This document shows, piece by piece, positions 23,819 to 34,135 of a stretch of DNA of 64,000 nucleotides (position 1 is its first letter; each line of letters starts with the position of its first letter). This DNA comes from Vishniacozyma victoriae (taxonomy: Eukaryota > Basidiomycota > Tremellomycetes > Tremellales > Bulleribasidiaceae). Where the stretch lies: the NCBI GenBank assembly GCA_017654735.1, contig JADPYG010000091.1, forward strand, positions 474,139-538,138. Direction: 5' to 3'. Made by a program: the position numbers and the translations under genes. The notes below the pieces were generated by a model, which worked only from the letters and a program-made list of their open reading frames with translations, did no database searches and had not been told where the DNA came from.

Positions 23819-24569
23819 GTTGGTATGAGAGTTGATAGCGAGAGAAGGCCTTTCAGTGAACTAAACAGAAAGCACAGCCCCTCCTTTGTCGTTGCTTATG
23901 GTCAAAGGAAAGCTTAATCAAGCCAGGTCGGACAAAGTACTATTCTCGATCGAGGAACACGCGCTTGGCGAAGGGGGTCGAGTGTCTTGAATCAACTTGA
24001 GGTTCTTTTTTAACTCCGACCAGATGTAATCGATCACTGACTAGTCTTCGGTGCGGAAGAGAGGTCGGGAGGACTAGTCTTTAATCCTTGGAATGGTATG
24101 TATAGGATCGAGGTGTAGAGTGAGAGAGGGTAGAGTGAGGTTCGTAGAGGGACTGACTGTCAGCACTGACGCGATACACAAGAACGATACTCACAAGCGC
24201 TCCTTTTCGACCGCATCTTCCTTCTCATTAGGAAGGTTGAGCATGAGTCGGCGACACCATACTCAACTGTGATAGAGCCCGTCTTCGACTGATGTTCTTC
24301 CTCCGATCGTCTCCGAGCTGCTATGCTCAATTGCGGGTCGAGGAGGCGGAAGAGTACGGTGAGGAGGTGGGGGAGTATCGTCTTCTGAGGTCCCTTCTTG
24401 ATCCCTTCTTGATCGCTTCGTGATCCCTTCTTGATCGCTTCGTAATGGAAAGTACCTGAGTTAGCTGTGTGTATTTCAGTCTAGTCGGTGAGTGGATCCC
24501 TGTCCTCGATCCCAGATGTTGGTGATTGAGATGTGATACATGAACGCCGATATTACTCCTCCTCCCCAT
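23819..24569. other. Spacer between the transporter and TOM22
   Basis: 751 nt holding the transporter promoter and the TOM22 3' flank. A short tandem repeat is present (listed separately). No conserved coding frame was found on either strand. Confidence 0.4.
24389..24443 (+). repeat. 11-bp tandem repeat, five units
   Basis: Five adjacent 11-nt units alternate between GATCCCTTCTT-type and GATCGCTTCGT-type versions. It lies 3' of the TOM22 stop codon (minus-strand gene). No function is evident. Confidence 0.8.
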
Positions 24570-25067
24570 CTAGAACCCTGGTGCTCGAATACCCTGCTGT
24601 CCCTGCTCTGGTCCACCCAACAACTAATCATTAGCTCTGTCACTACCCCACCCCCGCCTGTAACTCACCTGCTGCTGTCCCTGACTCTGCATCTGCATCT
24701 CCCTCTCCTGCTGAACGATCCTAGTCTCGTCCTCGATAGCCAAAGCCAAAGGCAATCCAACCAATAGTGCACTTGTGCTAACGACCCAAGCGACCGATCC
24801 AGCGCTAAACCATCCCCATGAAGCCCAAGCTTGAGCTGATTCTAGAGTTCGTGATAGTGATGATCGAGTTTTAGGTGATACAATGTCTTTTAAAGCGACG
24901 ACTCGGTCGTAGATGGATTCCGAGTTTGGATCAAAGAAATCGTCGTCATCGGAGATATCAGAGATATCGGATGCGTTCGACTCGGTTTCGGCGTCTGTTT
25001 GCCATTCCTCGGTCTGTGCGGTCTGGGCTCGAGCTTGGGTGTCTGCTACTTCTTCGACTTGGACCAT
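24570..25067 (-). CDS. TOM22: Mitochondrial import receptor subunit Tom22
   Basis: Central receptor and organiser of the outer-membrane TOM complex. Exons 25067-24669 and 24623-24570 (intron 45 nt) give 150 residues. The acidic cytosolic domain (ETESNASDISDISDDDDFFD) leads into the conserved YDRVVALKDIVSPKTR, then a single membrane helix with its typical proline (WVVSTSALLVGLPLALAIED) and the intermembrane-space segment VQQEREMQMQSQGQQQ; the second exon adds QLLGGPEQGQQGIRAPGF. Length and order match fungal Tom22. It starts 128 nt from the divergent MPDU1 gene. Confidence 0.93.
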
Positions 25068-25195
25068 TGTGTGGATATGTAGGTTATGTGGAATTTATTC
25101 GAATCTGAGGAGGAGTAGAGGGTTGAGAAGATGATGTAAAGGGGGGTGAACATTTAAATAGAGTACACGTGCCTGAGCATCTTACAACCTGAACA
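25068..25195. promoter_or_regulatory. Compact bidirectional promoter TOM22 / MPDU1 homologue
   Basis: Only 128 nt separate the two divergent start codons, so both promoters and both leaders must share this segment. It contains an AT-rich patch CATTTAAATAG near 25151. Co-regulation of the two genes is inference. Confidence 0.5.
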
Positions 25196-26327
25196 ATGAG
25201 TGGGGGTCTACTGTCAACCTCTACTCTATACAATGTCAGCTATGCACTCAGCGGTAAGCTCGCTCTGGACGAGGTGGCTTCAGCTGACGATCAGGTCACG
25301 GCAGTGACGCACAACATCCCCTCCTTTCTCCGAGACCCGGCGGTAGCGCTCATTGGCGAGAAATGCTACGGTGTCCTCGTCTATGACTTTGACATTACCC
25401 ACTCCGAGTGTCTCAAGTATGCGCTGTCCAAGGGGCTAGGGCTCGGTATTGTGCTGGGTGGGAGTATCGTCAAGGTCCCCCAGGTCAGCTCATTCCAACG
25501 ATCCTGAGCGGTCAAGCTGACGGCCAGATCATGAAGATCGTCTCCTCAGGTTCAGCAAGAGGATTGTCGCTCTCAGCATATGTGAGCTAGTCTCTAGTAG
25601 GTACTGTGCTGACGGCAGATACTCGAGACAGCATCCTATGGAATCTCGCTCGCCTACGCATCTCGAAATCATTTCCCGTTCTCGACCTATGGCGAGAACT
25701 TTTTCCTCACCATCCAAAACGTCATCATCACCCTGCTCATCATCTTCTTCTCCAGCTCGTCAGGCGCTCAGCCTAGTGGTCTTGCTTCCTCGGGCCGAGC
25801 GGTCAGCTTGGGGCAGAGGGGAAATTTAAAAGGAGCGGTTTCTGGATTGGTACTGGTTGCTCTCGGTGGTTTGGTCTTATCATCAAACACGTTATGCCCT
25901 CCTTCCATCCGTGAGCTGCATAGAACGTTTCACACAGAGTAGCTGACCCCCAGTTGCTCTCCTCCAATTCGCAACCCTACCCCTATCGATCATCTCGAAA
26001 GCACCCCAAATCATCTCGAACAGGCAGAACCAATCGACCGGTAATCTATCCGCCTTCGCCGTATTCAATGCTCTACTCGGCTGTATCGCACGACTATTCA
26101 CCACCTCGCAAGAAGTCAAGGACCCTCTAATCTTTTGGGGATTTGCAGCGGCCGGAGCACTCAATGCGGTCCTAGCAGGTCAAATGCTCATGTACTGGAA
26201 GAATGATGTTCCCCCAAGTGGTGCTGCTCATTTCAAGAGGAGGTCAACCGAGGATGGGATGTATAGTCCCACCAAGACCGAGAGTGAGGTCTCGAGCAAG
26301 AGGTGGTCCGGTAGGAAACTGGACTAG
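25196..26327 (+). CDS. MPDU1: Mannose-P-dolichol utilization defect 1 homologue (PQ-loop)
   Basis: ER membrane protein needed for use of dolichol-phosphate mannose and glucose in N-glycan and GPI assembly. Exons 25196-25483, 25528-25581, 25619-25910 and 25954-26327 give about 335 residues. The first PQ loop is plain: ECLKYALSKGLGLGIVLGG, then KVPQIMKIVSSGSARGLSLS, followed by ETASYGISLAYASRNHFPFS, TYGENFFLTIQN and VIITLLIIFF. The second repeat has PLSIISKAPQIISN and STGNLSAFAVFNALLGCIAR. An unusually long hydrophilic stretch rich in Ser/Gly follows the first repeat, and the C terminus is a Ser/Lys-rich tail. Phase agrees at all introns. Confidence 0.87.
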
Positions 26328-26574
26328 AGGTTTGTAGAATGTCATGCTATTCCGAGGTCTGTGCACGGACCTCTCGAGCTGACAGAGTCACTGACGCGCT
26401 CTTTCTTCTTACTCTTGTCACTGTCATTCCTATTCACACTATACTCACATATCTATACGATCGAAGTCCTTGGCCCAGTACCACCAAGCATCCTCATCAG
26501 ATCGATCTTTGGCGTCACCATCAAATCCATCCACCCACCGATTTCACCCAATCCTCGAGGAAATCCCTCCCACA

Positions 26575-27800
26575 ATGTGTTTTACTAGCCAGGAGAAGGT
26601 GGGTTGTTTAGCTCAGTGTCCGAAAGTACAACTCACCTCTACAGAACATCCCCCAAACCGTCCAGTCCACCCTTACTCCCAGGCCCCGCTTCCCCTCCAA
26701 GCCATCCCGACCGGCATGGGCTCTAGCTTGGTCAAGAGGCGAATCCACCGCTCCAAGACCAGAACAGTACACGCCATCCACACCCTCCTATCAATCCTCC
26801 ATGTCTAGCGCTCCGATTCGAAGCATCACTCCCGAATGGAACGACGACAAGCCCGATCTCTCTTTTCCCAACGACTCACTACCCGCCGCCACCCGACCAA
26901 ATCTTATGGAAAGACCCTTCTCCATGGAGCGACCCTCCTCCCGACTTTCCGACCACCTCACCCAAGACCAACAAGAGCGACAAGCCATGTTGAACGATAT
27001 GGCCGGTCGACGAGCTCTTCCAACTATTCGAACTGATTCTGGACCTCCAGTCCCGAGATCTCAAAGTGGAAAAGAAGGCATTACCAGTAGCGCCGTCACC
27101 ATTCACGGCTGGGAGGAGGACGATGCAGCTTCCTCTACTCGAAAAGCTTCATCCCAATCGCATATCGGACCCGGGTACCCCCGACTCGAACCTTCTCGAG
27201 TTTATCAAGAAATGTTGCAGCGAGAAACTGTCCGACCACCCGTATTCGGAGGTCGATCCAAGAATATGCAACTCGGCTCTGTAGCTGAAAGTTGGGGGAC
27301 ACCGCCTACCGCAGAGACTCCGAGGGGAATGTTTCAATTGGACGACGACCCACCATCACCTCCTCCTGGTGTCGACATGTCTCCGGAAGAGATTCAGGCA
27401 GAAAAGGCTAGGAGGACAATGTTGGGTATTCCAGGTGAGAAATCGGGTAGGCCGAGTATCAAGGATATGGAGAAGGAGATCATGGACAAGATGAGGGGGC
27501 AAAGGTTGAGGGAGGAGAGGGTGAGGAGTGAGATTGATGTTCGAGAGGTAAGCTCCTCGAGCCCTTTTCAGCTTCAGCTGATGATAGCTACGACAGGAAG
27601 ATAGAGCGAGTATCCAAGGGTCAGGCTGGAATCAATCAGTCAGGTCGAACCAATCAGCATGGCCGAGCCAGCAGATTGGACAGGATCAACACGCGAGGCA
27701 GGCTCAGCCATTCAGGCAGAATCAAGAGCCGTCTCTAAGCGAACGACTTCGAGAGCGAGACGTATACAATCAAGGCGGTGAGCAAGATGATGGGTGGTAG
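26575..27800 (+). CDS. Uncharacterised disordered protein
   Basis: Exons 26575-26598, 26645-27547 and 27597-27800 give about 376 residues in consistent phase. No family is recognised. The protein is mostly disordered and rich in Pro, Ser, Arg and Gln, with clusters such as LTQDQQERQAMLNDMAGRR, EPSRVYQEMLQRETVRP and a helical stretch DMEKEIMDKMRGQRLREERV near residue 280. Short motifs SRLSDHL and AVTIHGWEEDD may be linear binding sites. It starts 247 nt after the MPDU1 stop on the same strand. The first exon is only 8 codons (MCFTSQEK), so the start could instead be the later in-frame ATG at 26801. Confidence 0.6.
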
Positions 27801-27941
27801 GTGAGTGAGTACCGGGAGGAAGGGGCAAGTGGCGCTCGGGAAGAATCATGGTAGGTAGAGAGCGGGAAAAGATGTCGAGAAGTGATCAAATGTCGAGTGA
27901 TACCATCCGTAACTAGAAATACATATCATGAATCTCATGAC

Positions 27942-30000
27942 CTACTTCTCTACAACATAGATCCCAATCGCAGCAAGAGCAGTCGAGAGCACTGGCATGG
28001 CGATATCTACCCATTAGCGAGACCTGACAAAGGGACCCACATTGTAACATGAGGAAACTGGCCAGAGTGTGAGCAGATCCTTCGGGATTATATAGCTGAG
28101 TGACGACTAGCTGGTTGACAGCGGCTGGAGTACCTGATAAAAGGATAGCGACGAATGTCCGGACTGCTGTCAACTCGTGGCGATTCATGTCTAGCTTACT
28201 GTTGTCGTCTTTGGGGAAGAGTGATTCTTTGCCTTGTAAGGCTTGCACAAAGAAGCTGGACATCAGCTGTGGCTTCTCGCGACCGCCAGCTACTTACATG
28301 CCAAACACGGGGATGAGTATCACTAGAGCGTCAGCAAGAGGATTAACATCCGAGACTAGGTGCTCACTCTTTACAATAGTCATCGCCTGCAGTATTAGCA
28401 TCATCATCGGTCCTCTGTTGGTGGTACTCACGAAAATAGCAGCGAGCGGAAGATCCCTCCAGTTCTTTGGCATCTACTCATCAGCTTCCTGTACAGCCAT
28501 GATAGCTCACGGTCAGGCGAGCGAAACTAGCTCCGAGCAAGATCAGAGCGGCGGGAATCGATATAGACCCGATGAAAGCGGCAGTCTCGATGATGAATGC
28601 CAATGGAGGATTGCCGTCGGGAGCATTGGGGACCCGATCTCCTGTCCATCCTGTCACGGGGATGAACAACGCCTTGAGGGGCGAGATGATCCCGCACGGT
28701 ATGGCGATCAAGATCGATATCGATACGGGCGTAGCCAAATCGCGTAGGAAACTGATGAACCTCTTGGTCCAAGGTGCCTTGTGGGTAGAAGGAGCTGGCG
28801 TGATTGGCTGATAGAAACCCGCATTGGCAGAAGGGTGATTGTGGTCGTCGTTTGTACATGATGGTCCCGGGCGGTCTGCATCCACAGCATCCACGGGTGC
28901 AGTAGCCGGTATCGACCTCGTTCGTTCCAATTGCGAGGTGAATGACGACGCCCTGGATGTTTTACGGGTCGGTTTCAATCCTCCCCCATATCGGTTTCGC
29001 ATTTCCCCAGGTTCCTCCCCTCCCTCGCCATGATCGGATGCAGGGATCGAGTATCGCTTTTCTTTACTCGATTCCGTCCAGGATGTCTCGAGTGGGGCGG
29101 GGGTAGGCTGTATAGTGGGTAGCGCAGATTCTTCATCCACTCCATCCGACGTCTTCTCGCTAGATTTCCTGTTCTTGATCGACGAGACCCATCGACTTAG
29201 ACGTTGTTTGAAAGGCGCCCTGGGCTCTTTGGAGAGATGCTCCTCGTTGAAATCCAGAGCGCAGAGCTACTGTCAGCCAGCCCATGACGAGAATCAAAGG
29301 GGACATACCTTGTGAAGACCAAGAGGGAAGAAAGCGGTTTGCATAATCAGAACAAATACGCTGCTCTTCAGCTATGCATCAGGGATGATGGAGTGACGTA
29401 CGAGATATACGCTACGCCCAGCTCGACGTCTCGGCTCGGATCAAACGGGGCGTCCTTGGCTACCGTCTGAGTTACAGCGATCGGCAGGTTTCCTATGAAT
29501 CAGCGTCCTCCCCTAGACTCGAAACATACCCCAGTTCGAGAGTATAGCCATCTACAATCAGCTACAAGCCTCAGCTACGTCTACGGGCAGCTTACGACAA
29601 GAATCCCATAATGGAAATCATGAGGAACGTAAAACACCTCCCTGACGATCCAGCCTAATGATAATCCAATGACCATGTACAAGATCGCTACCATCGCCAG
29701 AGGACCGAAAGCAGCAATATTATCAGGTGTGAAGGCTGATACCACCGACGAGAAGATCAATGCGGGTAGGCCGACGTTCTGGGGTCAGTTTATCCATGAA
29801 CAGAATATATAAACTCACCAGAGAGATAAAGCCTACACCTTTTGCGAATTGAGGTGGGAACGCGCCCTTTTTCGTAATCAGGTATCCAAGGGCTATGCAT
29901 ATCATCATCTTGAGTGTTGGCGCAAAGGCTATCGTCAGCACACCTCCATCTCTGGGTAGGACGCACCCTTGTAGATAATGATACCGGCAGGGGAAAACAT
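27942..30000 (-). CDS. Auxin efflux carrier (AEC/PIN-like) family transporter
   Basis: Starts MFSPAGIIIYK at 30000 and is cut by many short introns. N-terminal helices: APTLKMMICIALGYLITKKG and FPPQFAKGVGFISL, then NVGLPALIFSSVVSAFTP and PLAMVAILYMVIGLSLGW, with the family's central motif preserved around NWGNLPIAVTQTVAKD. A long cytosolic loop (about 190 residues, rich in Ser/Pro/Arg) separates the two membrane halves. The C-terminal half has FIETAAFIGSISIPAALILL-like helices (seen as FIIETAAFIGSIS and IPAALILLGASFARL), TFVAILLSGTPAAVNQLVVT and a last helix ending GIYVVEK. The family includes fungal Ecm3-type membrane proteins of the ER; the substrate is unknown. Confidence 0.85.
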
Positions 30001-30270
30001 TGTTATCGGCTAGTCACGCGAAAAGAAAGATTGAGAAGTGGGTCCCTGGGCAGAGCTAGTCCCATCGAACCGAGTGTACACAGTGTCCCTTGAGCTCGTG
30101 TGGTCGTCTGGATAAGCCGGTTCGTAGGTATGCACAGGTATAGTATATAGACAGATAAGCAAGATGAACGATAAACGCAGAAGTTACATATCTACCCGGG
30201 CCGATCCCGGTTAACAGCGGCTGTACTATCAGGCATATGCATACCGAGTCGTTACAAGTCATTTTCTCCT

Positions 30271-32167
30271 CTACTCGTCCTCGTCAGACAGACCCCACAT
30301 CTCATCCTCGATCTCACTTGCATGACCATGCTCCAAAAAGTCCAGACATCCCGGAGAGCATCCCTTCCACCTGACTGGTAATCCTTTCTGGCCACATACC
30401 ACTGTCCACTCTAATCGTTCTTCTGCTGCCCGCAAAAACAGACGACGAGTCATGACGGGCGATTCGGACGTTGATGATTCTCGATGGGAGGGGTTCGGGC
30501 ATGGTTCGTAGTATGGGTTTTCGGCTGCATCGTCCGGTCTTGGCGGTCGACCTGTACTCGGGAACAAGGATTCGCTGTTGGATGAGCCCATGTTGGAGGC
30601 TGTGCTCCCTCTCCTTCCATGATCATAGGAGGTGGTACCCTTGCGCGAGACGGCATTGCAGGCGCTCCTCAACGCCTGGAGCATCCTCGCGCAATCGATC
30701 TCGTCAAAGTTTTGAATCGTGTTTTGCAGTTCCAGAGGGTCCAGCAAGGGATGAGCCTTCCCAGGACGTGTCTCCCAATTGTAACCCGGGTCTATCATCG
30801 GAGGGAGATTCGAGGGTAGACGAGGTGATATAAGGCTGTTGGTGCATGCGTCGTGCAGTCGAATAACATTGGTATCGGTATGCGAGATGAGGGGTCCGAG
30901 GAGTCGTCCGTCGATAGGCTCCGTGGCAGGAGCAGAGATCCATGGGTTTGGGTGGACAAGAAAGTTCTCGAGCTTCGTGAGGAGGGTGATTGTGGAAGGT
31001 AGTTCGGACTGGCATCAGCGGTCTTCTTGAATCATGCTACGCACAATCTTGTTGTTGCCGATATTCAGCTCTTTGAGGTTATGAAGCTCCCCTATTGCTG
31101 CAGGCAGCCGTGTCAACCTGTTGCTCCCTGTCATCAGCTCTGTCTCTTGTGACAGACTCACTGAGAGTAAGAGAGGTCAGGGAGTGGATCTCAAAAAGAG
31201 CACTTGGCAAACTGACATCAGCTCCGAACCAACAGAACAACATACCTGGTCAAGAAATTCTGAGCGGCATTGATGGTAAACTCCTTCTCGACCACATTCC
31301 CACCAGCAGTCCTCATGCCAATCCCCGTCTTGCTCCTTCCAAGTTCACGCCGACCTCCACCAAAAGCTAGCCCAGGTCGAGGCGCATCAAGCGACGGACT
31401 CGCAAGCAATCCCTTTGGCGGGGGAGTTCCTTCCGACCCCTCTTCACTTGTTTCCGTCAGGGTGGGTGAGTCAAGTAAGGTCCTCCCGGTCCTTAACCCA
31501 CTTGGTTGTCGATCCATAGTAGAACGAGCATTACGCATCTCGTTGAAGGCGTGTGCAGAAACGGGAGCAGAGACGTGTCGCATGAATGGTCGGGAGTTTG
31601 CTGAATAGGGTCCAGCTCCCGGCGACAGTGTCTCGTTGGGCGAGTGGGTGAAGGAGGGGGATTGTCGGCCTAGAGGGGATCTGGTAGAGTATGGACTTGG
31701 GGGTAGAGGGGATTTGGAGGTGTGAAGGGTGACGAAATGGTTCAATTCGGCTATCCTCGTCGACAAAGTAGTCAGGCCTTTGCCCCTGCCATGTTAGTCA
31801 CCACCTACGCATCAGAAGGTATTACTGACTTGACATCAAGGGCTCCCTTAGAATCCTCCAAGCACCTCGTCACCTCGACATTCATCCAGTGATCACTTCC
31901 AATCTCTTCGTCATTTTGTCGTGTCTCTAGAGCCAGACCTTCGAAATCAAGGGAAGCAGTACTGCCCGTGCGGCCATGTCGATAAGGAGGTTCGTAGTAT
32001 TTCTGAGGAAGTTCGTCTTTGTATTTACGTGGCTTTGGGAGAGGGGCAGAATTCGAGGAGGAGGTGCCCGTATTTCGGTCAATGGGCTGAAGAGCGTCGC
32101 GTCGGTCTGGTTTATCGCGGGATACAAACGGCCTGAACGATGCGGAAAAGGGGTCAACAGCTGGCAT
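30271..32167 (-). CDS. Leucine-rich repeat protein
   Basis: Starts MPAVDPFSASF at 32167 and ends at 30271. A disordered N-terminal half (Ser/Pro/Arg-rich, with an ETRQNDEEIGSDHWMNVEV stretch) is followed by three or so leucine-rich repeats spread over small exons: LPSALFEIHSLTSLTLS, LTRLPAAIGELHNLKELNIG with NNKI, and LPSTITLLTKLENFLVHPNP. The C-terminal part contains RRLFLRAAEERLEWTVVCGQ, GLPVRWKGCSPGCLDFLEHG and an acidic end. The arrangement of LRR plus C-terminal Cys-containing region is seen in fungal LRR proteins of unknown role; a Sog2-type (RAM pathway) relation was considered but the protein is short for it. Function unknown. Confidence 0.75.
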
Positions 32168-32380
32168 TGCTGCTCACCCCTGGTAGTGGACTAGGGGGAA
32201 GTGGAAGAGGGTACAAGGTACTATAAAGATAGGAGAGTAAATCAAAAGGTAAACGCGTTTGGGCGCGATTGATTTCATTTCAAATTGATCCCGTATCCAC
32301 TTCATTTTATACATCGCATTTTAGCTATGTAATCTAATACCTGTCCCGGATCAACACGCTGCTTTCACACGCAGTGATAC

Positions 32381-33946
32381 TTACGCGTCTCGTCCATTGC
32401 TTTCGGATGGAGCGGCTCGTTCAGATCGGTCTCGGTCATCGAACCTATCTCGGTCATCCCTTCGAGGAGGACTCCTATCACGGTCATAGTCTCGCCTAGG
32501 AGGTCGATCGTCCCGTCGGTAATCGTCCCTTCGGGGTTCATCCCTTCGGTATTCCTCTCGTCGAGGAGGGTATCCACCGGAATCTCCACCTCGTCGGTCG
32601 TAGTCTCGGGGAGGAGGAGCTCGTCGCTCGTAATCCCTTCCACCACCGTATCCTCCGCCTCCACCCCCTTGGTATCCTCCTCCACCACCACCGTAACCTC
32701 CTCCTCCTCCACCTTGGTAACCACCACCACCTCCCTGGTATCCACCACCGCCGCTAGCGCCCTCCTACCAGGTCAGCTTAAGCCATCTACTGGAAAGCTA
32801 GAAGCTTACAGGGGCAAGCTCGAGCTTGACGGGAATACCTCGAATCTCTTGACCGGTCAAACGGGCAATAGCATCCTCAGCCTCGGGCATGGATGGGAAC
32901 TCGATGATGCTGACATGAGCGACATGAGTTTCGAAAGAAGAATGGACCTACCCGATGGAGGGGTCGTTTCGGTCGACATCAGCGTACATGATGTTGTTGC
33001 TGGCGATTCGGCCAAAGTCTTTGAGATCCTAACATCGAGTCAGGATTGAACAGAGACCACAGACGACCACAGTAGCGAGAATCCATAGGGTAGATTGAGA
33101 GAAAAGATGATGGAGAGAGAAGACGATGACCATCCCAACGAGGCGCCCAGGAGAGAAACATCGTTCCAGCCACACGGTAATTCCCCAGGAGCTCGACGAT
33201 TTATTCTTTGCCATCCACTTTCCACGAGCAGCCGCCAAGCTTGAAGAGAAGCGAAAGACCACCCCGGACCGGAAAGAGTGGTCCGTTGGCGGACCACCAA
33301 ACAGAGGAGAAGGAATACCACTCGGCCACAGAAGAAATGGAAGGAGCCAATCGCCAGGACCAGGAAGAAAAGAGTGGGAAAAAAGCCCACCTGCCAACTA
33401 GTTCGGTCGGGGATACCGACTACGTGAAGTCTGACACCTCGTCGAGGGGGACCTCCAGGTCCTCGGCCGTCTCGAGGGGGTCGGCTTTAGGTTAGCTCTC
33501 GCGTGCTCAGGACGGTGGTGACATACTCGTACTCCTCCCTTGGTCGTCTGTTCTCTCGGGAAGGCTGGACGATGATCCTATACTGTTAGCTCGGGTATTG
33601 CATGATTGATTAGGCGATGTACCTTTCTCCGAGAAAGTCTCGTCCGTCGTACTCTCGGATGGCATCTTCGGCGTCCTACACGTCAGCTTTGCCAACTCGT
33701 GAGGAGCAAGAAGCTTACGAGAGCAGTCTCGAACTCGATGAAACCAAAGTTGCCCCTCAGAGCGACATCCTTGACCTTGAAGCTCTTAAAGTGCTACATA
33801 TCAGTGATCGATCTCGTACTGTTTGTGGTCGCTTACATCGGTCACATCGGACTCCCTGACATCTGGAGGTCAGCTCAAGGGCTGAAGGTAGATGAGCTGT
33901 ACTGACCTGGGGGTAATCGACCTAGGTATACTCTTGTAGAAGACAT
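32381..33946 (-). CDS. SR-family splicing factor, two RRMs and Gly/Arg-rich tail
   Basis: Start MSSTRVYLGRLPPDVRESDV at 33946. RRM1: RNP2 RVYLGRLP, RNP1 NFGFIEFE, then EDAIREYDGR and RIIVQPSREN. A short RGG-like linker (RDGRGPGGPPRRG) leads to RRM2, RLHVVGIPDRTSWQ joined to DLKDFGRIASNN: this contains SWQDLKD, the hallmark heptapeptide of the pseudo-RRM of SRSF1, and also found in related fungal SR-like proteins (Srp2/Npl3 type). RRM2 continues FPSMPEAEDAIARLTGQE. The tail is Gly/Tyr repeats then Arg/Asp-rich repeats (RRDDYRRD-like), ending SNGRDA before TAA at 32383-32381; a final GTAAGT there could add an extra intron. A 362-nt intron lies inside the heptapeptide codons. Role: pre-mRNA splicing or mRNA export in the nucleus. 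Confidence 0.88.
33029..33390 (-). other. Exceptionally long intron inside the SR-protein SWQDLKD motif
   Basis: Donor CAG|GTGGGC at 33390 and acceptor GTTAG|GATCTC at 33029 bracket 362 nt, roughly tenfold the 35-45 nt norm of this window. On the sense (minus) strand it is T/C-rich and contains a perfect 8-bp stem with a 4-nt loop at 33278-33297. Retention would continue the frame for a while and then meet stops. No C/D snoRNA box pair was seen on the sense strand. Confidence 0.8.
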
Positions 33947-34135
33947 TGTGTATGATATAGAATGTATAGGAGAGAGGGGAGAGGGGAGATGGACGGTGGA
34001 GTAGGTATAGAATATTCTTGGCTGAATTCTTTATATTTATCCGAGATAATAGTCAAGAGATATCTTCAATGTGCGTCATCAACACCTTATACCTAGACAC
34101 AGCAGCATGAATATACACCGTTGACATCAACAACG
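33947..34135. promoter_or_regulatory. Compact divergent promoter, SR factor / DHHC transferase
   Basis: 189 nt between the two divergent start codons. It is AT-rich with a TATATTTAT-like patch near 34030. Both promoters must lie here. Confidence 0.4.

Noticed and set aside
24389..24443. CRISPR-like or regulatory array
   Set aside because: Units are 11 nt and directly adjacent, without spacers; a simple tandem repeat in a eukaryotic spacer.
33029..33390. snoRNA hosted in the long SR intron
   Set aside because: No RTGATGA/CTGA box pair or H/ACA layout was seen on the sense strand; the GATGATGG stretch is on the antisense strand only.
33040..33397. Minus-strand hydrophobic open frames of about 120 codons inside the SR gene
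   Set aside because: They lie within the 362-nt intron; T/C-rich intron sequence reads as Leu/Phe/Ser. No membrane protein family fits.
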